64,000 bases of DNA from Hexactinellida sp. DTS-2022. Its lineage: Eukaryota > Porifera > Hexactinellida. Positions 56,983 to 64,000 of this stretch are shown one piece after another. Location: the NCBI GenBank assembly GCA_028753945.1, contig JAPNXP010000004.1:1984001-2048000 (forward strand), given 5' to 3'. The position numbers and the translations under genes were made by a program. Every line of letters begins with the position of its first letter. The first letter of the stretch is position 1. The notes beneath the pieces were generated by a model. It searched no databases. It saw nothing but the letters and a program-made list of their open reading frames with translations, and was not told where the DNA came from.

Positions 56983-58383
56983 ATCTGACACCTTAATTAA
57001 CAGTAAACTGACTATATACAATAATTTTGACCCCATTTATTTTTGTGTTGACATATAGGTTATTGATAGCTAGGAATTGAATGGCATAATCAAGTTTAGT
57101 TCTGGGTGATTTGTTGTAAATCAATGAAATGCAAAATATTTGGCTTGTTAACAAACTTTTAATATTGACCCATTGTTAAAGTTCAAAAGACTTGAATCGT
57201 GACCTTCGATATATAAGCCCATACCAGGGATGAATCCAGCACAAAATATATATGGGGGGTGCAATGTACAGGGTTGGGCCTTAGAATTGTGGACGCCGTG
57301 GGAAGCACCCTCGGGTCAACTGTCTCAGTTTTTGGACGTTCTTTTTTTAAGAACCTCATTTGAGAAAGAAACTTTCAAGAAAGTTCAAATATATTTAATG
57401 TATACGTCAAAGAAATATATCCCAAATTCATATTTCAGTCAGAGAGAACTCAGTATATAATTTTGTTTGCTAATTAGTTCTGAATTTGGAGGATTCCTGA
57501 TATTTTATATACAACGTTCCCAAAGTATTCACAGAAGAGATAGAAAGAGAATTCTGAACTCTGATGTGCCAGGCCCTAGATGTAATTTCTGGATTATAAT
57601 ATCATATTCTTTGGGGGGAGATTACTTAGTCATTGATAAATAGGTTATTTCGTGACCTTCGTTATATAAAGGACTTACCACTGAGTAGATTTTGCTGGAC
57701 CATGGATTACTTAAAGGTCATTGATTATTAGCTTATTAGCACTTAATTTTTTATATGGTAATACACTCATTATCTCAATGATTATTGAAGTTAGGCCTAG
57801 AAAATGTATTATCAATGGATAGGAAGTTACCAATTTCGGATAGATCAGCACCAGCACAGTTTACATAAAATAAATAGTTTTTGAGTTATGGCTGATTGTA
57901 GGAAATATAAATTTCCCTGGCAACCGAGGAATGTGTCAACATTCCATTTATAATTTCGATATATTTTATTCTACCTATTCTGGGTATAACAATGTTCCAA
58001 TTTTAAACATTTATAACGAGTTTAACTATGTTAAAAGTATGCTAGAAAAACAAGATAATTCGCAACAAAAATAACCATAACGTCATCTGATGATGACATA
58101 TCACAATTTATGGTGCTATGTATACCTGGATACCATATCCCTATATAGTTATAATACACTTTTCTGCTCTATCATTGCTAATTATTCGAATAAAGATCAA
58201 TTCTCAATTTTGAAAATTAGAAACTGGCCTCTTTGTTTTATGGCCTTCTCGGCGACATATATAGCCGTATATTAAGTAGGCCATGCACAGATGCATTCTA
58301 ATTTTAACAGGGGGTAAAACTCTATGTCAAAAATTGTTCAAAAACTTTCAAAATTTAAAATCTCACGAATGCGCAAAAAAAAG
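56983..58383. other. No gene recognised
   Basis: AT-rich. The segment 57225-57350 is more GC-rich with a 76-codon ORF of no known domain; it resembles a decayed MITE (CCAGGGATGAATCC start). Confidence 0.35.
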
Positions 58384-58625
58384 CGTTGACGGACAATTCG
58401 TCGACAGACAATTCGTCGCGGACAATTCGTCGCCGGACAATTCGTCGCATGGACAATCCGTCGCATAGAAAATTAGTCTCAAAGATGTTGTTGTAGAACA
58501 TAACAACGAATGAGGTGTGAACGATAAATTGTTTATTTTCCACTCTGGAAATCTGGCTTTCTCACCTGATCGTTATATGGATTCTAGTTATATGGTTTCT
58601 AGTACAGCATAATATCAAAATTGAG

Positions 58626-58634
58626 TATATAAAT
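58626..58634 (+). promoter_or_regulatory. TATA-like box before Phantom C transposase
   Basis: TATATAAAT about 50 bp upstream of the ATG at 58684, as in element A. Confidence 0.4.
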
Positions 58635-58683
58635 AGTCAATAGTAATTACGTAATTACAATAAATCATATTTACAAGATTATA

Positions 58684-60081
58684 ATGGCTACTTCCTTAAC
58701 TTCTTTTTCGATTGAGAGTATTACGAGTGAAAAGAATAAAGATTAAGCAACTATACAAGGTTTTATTTATACTTTAAATAGGAAATCTCACGATATTGAA
58801 TACTGGGTCTGTGAAAAACGCGGGATCTGTAAAGCGAGGTTACACACAAATAATAATCAAGTAGTCAAACCTACAGATCCTTCCATAATACCAAGTGAAC
58901 ACTCCCATAGTTCCGATGTAATTAGGATCGATATGCTAAAAGGGTAACAAACCTCAAAGGCATTGCTCGAAATTCTGATTCAAGTACAAGCACTCTCCTT
59001 GCTAATTCAGTGGAAGGAATGACTGCAGAATGTATTAACAAGTTGCCTAAACTTGATTCTGTTAAGAGAACTATTAGAAGGTGTAAGAGAGGAGAAGAAG
59101 AATACTATGGGAATCCAAGTTCTTGTGCTGAAATAATAATTCCTGACAGATATAAATTCACACTCAATGGTAACAGCTTCCTACTGTTTGATTCTGGAGA
59201 AGGTGATATGTATAGAATGATGCTCTTTGGAACTACAAAGTTTCTATCGATACTTAAAGAAAGTAATAACTGGTACTGTGATGGTACATTCAAAGTGGTT
59301 CCAAAACATTTTTTCCAACTCTACACTATCCATGCACAAAGAGATGCATATATATTCCCCTGTGTGTATGCCTTGTTACAGGCTAAGACTGAAGTCACTT
59401 ACGAAAGGATGCTTTCTAAACTACTCCAGCTAGAACCAGAATTAAATCCCACATCGATAATGGTGGATTTTGAAAAGGCCGCGATTAATGCTTTGGAAAA
59501 TAAGTTCATTGGATGTGTTTATGGATGTTTCTTCCACTTATCTCAAAACATTTACCGGAGAATTCAAGCTGAAGGATTTGCTACCGCGTATCAACAAGAT
59601 GCTGATTTAGCTTTGAAGCTGAAGATGCTGCCTTGCCTGGCATTCGTACCCGAAATCGATGTAATTGATTGTTTTAGTATTTTGAATGAAGTATATCCCC
59701 AATCTGGGATGACGGTAGCGAAATATTTTGAAGACAACTATATTGGAAAACAACTCCCAAATGGTTTTCGCAGGACGCCACTATTTCCCATAAGAATGTG
59801 GAACATGCATCAAAGAGTGATGGATCAAATACCTAGAACAAATAATAGTGTAGAAGGCTGGCATAATGCATTTAGACATGGCATTGGTCTTCCACACCCA
59901 AGTATTGTAAACTTTTTTGCAAAAAGAGCAATCGCTACAGGATGCAATTTATGCAAAGTGGGAAGGAGAAACTATAAAGAAACGTTCGAAATTGAGTGTT
60001 GAACGTGAAAAAAGAATCTATAATATCGTAGGTAAATATGATAATCGCGAAACCTTGGAATATCCTCGAGGGTTAGCATAA
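58684..60081 (+). pseudogene. FLYWCH + MULE transposase of Phantom C, nearly intact
   Basis: The ATG at 58684 opens a FLYWCH finger (GFIYTLNRK, YWVCEKRGICKARLH, EHSH). Lesions are an early TAA at 58745, a frameshift near 58950 and another near 59925 in a T6 run. The main frame, 59010-60002 (330 residues), holds a full MULE core: Asp91 in WYCDGTFK, Asp153 in MVDFEKAAIN, Cys173-x-x-His176 in GCFFHL and Glu282 in TNNSVEGWH. The true C-terminus (YDNRETLEY) is in the shifted frame up to about 60081. All catalytic positions survive. FLYWCH is the DNA-binding part; Phantom is an animal branch of Mutator. Confidence 0.88.
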
Positions 60082-60122
60082 ATATAGAATTTTGATTATA
60101 GCTATTTAACTAATTTACATTA

Positions 60123-60239
60123 CGAGCCCTTCGGTCTCGGTCGCTTCGCGACGGATCACTCTCTCACAAAAGTCGCTTCGCCACTTTTGTTCGTTCGTGT
60201 TAGGCACTACGCAATACAATTAACGGCCGCTTCGCGGCC
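60123..60239 (+). other. Cluster of four mini-hairpins with TTC/GAA triloops
   Basis: 60123-60139 CGAGCCC-TTC-GGTCTCG (one mismatch), 60140-60152 GTCGC-TTC-GCGAC (perfect), 60167-60189 with CAAAAGT.GC-TTC-GC.ACTTTTG (one mismatch), and 60225-60239 GGCCGC-TTC-GCGGCC (perfect). They begin about 40 bp after the transposase reading frame. The first hairpin sequence also occurs, inverted, downstream of the Merlin gene (4375-4395). Confidence 0.85.
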
Positions 60240-60270
60240 TTTCCCTCCCCAAAAGCAATAATATTAATAA

Positions 60271-60400
60271 CAGGGTTGTTTGATTTAAATCATGATTTAA
60301 ATCAAAAATCTGATTTTAATCAAAGAAGTCTGATTTAAATCAAAAAAGTCGGACTTTTTGATTTAAATCAGACTTTTTGATTTAAATCAGATTTTTTGTC
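60271..60400. repeat. GATTTAAATCA repeat block, probable MITE
   Basis: Starts CAGGGTTGTTTGATTTAAATC and repeats (T)GATTTAAATCA at least six times in palindromic register. The right end was not identified. Confidence 0.5.
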
Positions 60401-60534
60401 TATTGTTTTTTGCGGGAAAAAAAGAAATACATTGATAATGAATCAAATTACATTGATAATGAGTCATTAACAATGTAATTAATCTATTAGCCAAATAATA
60501 TATAAATAATATATTTACCAACTCTGGATTTAAT

Positions 60535-60615
60535 CTCTGCATAATAATGGTTTAAAGATGAGAATAAGACCGCTTCGCGGTCTTATTCTCACCATTAAAC
60601 CATTATTATGCAGAG
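60535..60615. repeat. 81-bp near-perfect palindrome centred on GC-TTC-GC
   Basis: CTCTGCATAATAATGGTTTA ... GAATAAGACCGC-TTC-GCGGTCTTATTC ... CATTATTATGCAGAG, centre 60575. A few mismatches either side of GATGAGAATAAG. Confidence 0.9.
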
Positions 60616-61789
60616 GTACATTCAGGGTTGCAAAATATTTGATTTAATAGAAATAAACATTTATACATCCCTCCATAAACTATTTATTTTGCAGGAGCTG
60701 GGTTAGTGAATTATCTAATTAAATTGATAGGAATAATTAACATAATAAATCTCATCGTTAAGCAGAACCAAAATCTTAGATTACTTAACTTAATTCATTT
60801 CTAGTAGAAATCCTAGGTTCTATTGATAGTCTTATTATAGAAGCCAATATAGGTGTAATAAATATACAATGCATTAGAGACTCTAAGCGCATTCTTGTTG
60901 ACCAAACAAATCAGATTGATAGTAATATACTTATGTGATTGACGTAAGCTAAATACATCACAAATAGAATAAATTGAAGGAAGCCAAACTGGATTAATCA
61001 AGTATGCAATTTCGGAAATATTGTAGGTGAAGATTAAATCATCAAACCTCAATATGTGCAATGATGCAGCAATTGGAGGTTACATTTTTGTTATTGCCTG
61101 GCTCAGATTAAATGCGAAAATTATAAAAATTTCTAGGAACATGCAATACATTCTGTTTTATAATGTGACAAAATTATTTGTCGATTGAACGAAAAGTGTA
61201 AGAGCTGAATCCAAATTAGTTCCTACGTGACGTCACATTCCCATAAATCGGTATACGCGTGTCTGATTGTATGTTGTGTTATAATCTAAAATTGTGGGCG
61301 AATCGAATAAAAACTGAATGAGTTATCCCCAAATATGTGCGTTTATGACGTCATAATCCAGCTATTTCGCTTAGGAAACCAATAGATCGTTGTCAGCGTG
61401 TAAAATTACCCAGGCATGCCAATTTTCAGCTTTCTAGGTCTCGTAGTCTTTCCTATTAATTCTGGACAAACACACACTTGCACTTTGCTATACCTGTGTT
61501 GGTACGATACACTATTTATGGTTGATTAGTGCAGGGACTAATTAATTAACTGTGTCACAATCAGAAGTAAAATGGGAATTCGTGAACTGCTATCAGGTGT
61601 AGAAATTTAGTGTACGTCTAATGATTTGAATTTTATACAGATCGGAGCAAAATTGGGAAGCTAGTACAAAATATCTGTTTTTCGAAACTGTGACGTCATA
61701 ATCCCGTTATTTTGTTTCAAAAACCAATAGATCGTTGCAATTTCGCTTTTAATATATAGATAGATATACTTTCCATTTATTTATCTTAA
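60616..61789. other. No gene recognised
   Basis: AT-rich interior of Phantom C; frames closed. Paired ATTATGACGTCATAAT-like blocks near 61340 and 61690 indicate a decayed repeat. Confidence 0.4.
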
Positions 61790-61852
61790 TTGTTTTTCCT
61801 TCCTCATACCCTTATATTAACCACTTCATTCATTAAATATAATAATAAGGTA

Positions 61853-62606
61853 TGTATGTGGGAATGCTGCATTTTACCAACAAAATTCAGGCAAATTACC
61901 AACAAATTTGTGACAGTCATTATACCAACACATGTTGTCAATTTACCAACAATAGAACATCTATTGTGCTCTATTGTTGGTAAATGACAGTAGTCAATTT
62001 ACCAACAACTGTTGTCATTATACCAACAACTGTTGTCATTATACCAACAAGTGATTCAATTTACTAACATATTTTCCCCATTTAGTTTTATGTTTTCCGC
62101 CTACCCGTCAAATGAATAACATGTGCAATTTTTATATAAATTACAATCGCATAAATGGGAGACTGTTCAGACGACTGGGGTTTTAACTTATAGTCAATTT
62201 AAAAGGTTTGGTTTTCCACGAGACATTGTCCGGACGACTGGGGTTTTCACCGATATGCAATAAAATCAATTAAAAGTTAGCGTTTTTAGTTCGTTACTGG
62301 GGGCGTTTGTAAGACGATTAAGGGGCCTGGGAGTAGATAGAATAAATTTTCTACAATAGATTTTCTATTGTTGGTAAATTGACAACAGTTGTTTTTGTAA
62401 ATTTACAACATGGTTGGTAAATTGACATCGGTTGTTAACTAACAATAGAACCCAATATATTTTCTATTGTTGGTAAAATGACAACAGTAGTCGGTAAATG
62501 ACAACAGTTGTTGGTAAAATGACAACACTTGTTGGTATAATGACAGTCACAAATTTGTTGGTAATTTGAATGAATTTTGTTGGTAGAATGCATGCTTCCC
62601 ATGTAT
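61853..62606. mobile_element. Foldback insertion with TTACCAACAACTGTTGTCAT arrays
   Basis: Left arm 61853-62055 and right arm 62370-62606 are inverted. Outer parts read GGGAATGCTGCATTTTACC and complementary GGGAAGCATGCATTCTACC. Each arm holds tandem units of about 22 bp around ACAACTGTTGT. Confidence 0.75.
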
Positions 62607-63151
62607 GTGCGCTTTATATCTAACAACATCTTTGAGACTAATTTTCTATGCGACGAATTGTCCATGCGAAGAATTGTCCTGCGACAAATTGTCTGGCGAC
62701 GAATTGTCCGCCATTCAAAAGAAAGTACATCAAAGATGAGCGAGAAATTTTGACAGGTTTTAGATTAATGTCGTAAGAATTAATTATGGAAATCTTAGCT
62801 TCCGAAACAGTGCGCAACTTTGAATATATTAGCGAATTCCATTGTCTCTTTGTGTTGCTATGAAATGCTATAACTTATTATTCGCTACTATTCAGTAGTA
62901 TATTTTATTGGTTATTCAAAAGTATTTATTAGTGGGGCGGATTGGCTTAACAATTGTGCATTTAGTGTTAGATAAAAGCATCAAATTTGTTGTGCAACTA
63001 GAAAAATGTATATATAATCATTTAAGATCGGGAGGCAACTAGAATTCGACCTCTATGGTTCCAATTATGCCATTTCAATGCCCATATATGGTAAATTGGC
63101 AATATGACTAATACTCAGCTACTTAACCATACATTGCTTCCAAATGTATTA

Positions 63152-63305
63152 CAGTCGAAATCCGATTATTTTGTCCAATTCTTTTCATGTATAATTCGAC
63201 AAAATAATCCGATAAGACAAATAAATCCGGTGGGATATCCATGCAAAATGGTATATATATCATAATTTTCCTCGAATAAAGGACAAAATAATCCGATTTC
63301 GACTG
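63152..63305. mobile_element. Tc1/mariner-type MITE, 154 bp, empty site at 46455-46475
   Basis: 25-bp ends starting CAGTCGAAATCCGATTATTT, inverted with one mismatch; TA at 63150-63151 and 63306-63307. Copy 1 of the host repeat has ATGTATTATTTAGG with a single TA there. Confidence 0.95.
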
Positions 63306-63576
63306 TATTTAGGTATAGGAGGTCAGCTATTCTGAACATTTTATTGTTGGAAACCAAACTCTATCTAGCACAGAAATGTGTTAGCCGATTTGGTTCCAAT
63401 TATTTCCATATATGGTCATGAGACTAATAATTCGGCTATTTTATGAAACATCGTTTCCTAGTGCATTAGCTAGGTATTTGAAGGCCTTTATCATACGTAC
63501 TAAATATGACCAAAAATATTTAAACTTGTGGATGCAACACAGTTATCCACATCCCAATCTACTATATTTCAAACTA

Positions 63577-63733
63577 CAGTGGAATTGCTTTATTAGCAAC
63601 TCCCCTATTAGCAACTTATTTTAAGATTCTCAAGCGAGCATTTAATGTTATTTCTGATCCTCTATTAGCAACTTCGCCTATTAGCAACCAAATTTCATGC
63701 AAAATGCAAGTTGATAATACAACAATTCCACTG
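63577..63733. mobile_element. Tc1/mariner-type MITE, 157 bp
   Basis: Ends CAGTGGAATTGCTTTATTAG and GTTGTATTATC...CAATTCCACTG, TA on both sides; sibling of 4051-4191. Inserted just upstream of the visible coding start of the XPG-family gene. Confidence 0.85.
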
Positions 63734-63740
63734 TAACTGG

Positions 63741-64000
63741 AATCTTTGTGCTATATGTCAATATGACAAAAACGAACCATTTCAATGTCCCAGTCACTCA
63801 ACACAACTTACAAGCTGTCTGGATACAAATCACTGGCTGAAAATATAATCAGATTTGATGAACTAGGAGAAATGCCAAGAACTTTGCAGTTAGCAAGATT
63901 AGATGATGGTCATGGTGTTGAAGAGACTCTTTCAACTAACAATGCTAAGTGGCATAAAACTTGCAAACTGCAATTCAACAACACAATGCTGAAAAGAGCA
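63741..64000 (+). pseudogene. N-terminal part of the XPG-family transposon protein, truncated by the window
   Basis: Reads LCAICQYDKNEPFQCP (Cys-x2-Cys with a further Cys). After a small frameshift near 63805 it continues YKLSGYKSLAENIIRFDELG, RLDDGHGVEETL and NAKWHKTCKLQFNNTMLKRA at the window end. WHK-x-C and the preceding Leu-rich block are features I recognise from the N-terminal half of the transposon proteins whose C-terminal half carries the HEEADTR/TGCD domain seen at 47140-48330. Its position directly after the same terminal repeat supports one family. No stop is seen after the frameshift, so most of the gene may lie beyond the window. Confidence 0.65.

Larger units (their letters stand above)
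58384..62711 (+). mobile_element. Phantom-type MULE element C
   Basis: Left array at 58390-58480: five to six tandem units of GGACAATTCGTCGC(AT). Right inverted array at 62633-62711 has five units, and both share the inner sequence AAAATTAGTCTCAAAGATGT. Between them are the transposase, a hairpin cluster, a palindrome and a foldback insertion. Confidence 0.85.
62937..64000 (+). mobile_element. Long-TIR XPG-family (Academ-like) element, copy 2, 5' part
   Basis: The terminal repeat beginning GTGGGGCGGATTGGCTTA matches 46239-46690 (GATCGGGAGGCAACTAGAAT, CCCATATATGGTAAATTGG). It is followed by coding sequence on the plus strand that runs off the window. Two TA MITEs are inserted. Orientation (TIR, then gene 5' end) agrees with copy 1. 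Confidence 0.75.

Noticed and set aside
58390..58480. Short direct repeats with regular spacing, superficially CRISPR-like
   Set aside because: Units are head to tail with no unique spacers, are inverted at the far end of the element, and the DNA is eukaryotic. Explained as Phantom terminal arrays.

Overview
Eukaryotic, almost certainly invertebrate animal, nuclear DNA. It is AT-rich with sparse coding, short splice-bounded introns and very dense DNA transposons. The only convincing host gene is a large 3' exon of a divergent gamma-tubulin complex component of the GCP5 type on the minus strand (25355-27598). No rRNA, tRNA or CRISPR was seen. I cannot name the species.

Nearly everything else is mobile. 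1-2240: a broken minus-strand copy of a MULE-like transposon protein, cut by the window edge. 2389-4191: MITEs and a long repeat. 4447-5427: an intact Merlin (ISXO2-type) transposase. 5476-10129: a TIR-bounded element with a broken PHD-finger Mutator-like transposase. 10296-12013: two related foldback palindromes. 13786-16971: a dead THAP/P-type transposase split by a MITE. 17395-19900: nested hAT, MITE and satellite-like DNA. 19916-22182, 55290-56982 and 58384-62711: three FLYWCH/MULE (Phantom-type) transposons, each bounded by inverted arrays of a 14-17 bp tandem motif. 28010-38205: a second, larger copy of the MULE-like element, with a short 2A-like/hydrophobic leader, a 58-bp intron, D-D-CxxH-E core and C-terminal OTU protease, flanked by inverted arms and broken by a hAT and a Transib-like insertion. 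46239-48703 and 62937-64000: two members of a long-TIR family carrying an XPG/FEN-like domain (Academ-like). Helitron ends lie at 23563-24011, 41062-41538 and 43010-43092.

Many insertions are dated and delimited directly by target-site duplications or by an unoccupied paralogous site inside this same window. The most unexpected signals are two hammerhead ribozymes of type III topology with complete cores, at 36308-36361 (+) and 20095-20144 (-). Each sits in a GC-richer, structured island inside a transposon. Further striking signals are the shared tandem-array termini of the three Phantom elements, a run of four GC-TTC-GC mini-hairpins after one Phantom transposase, and the 2A + MULE + OTU protein architecture.
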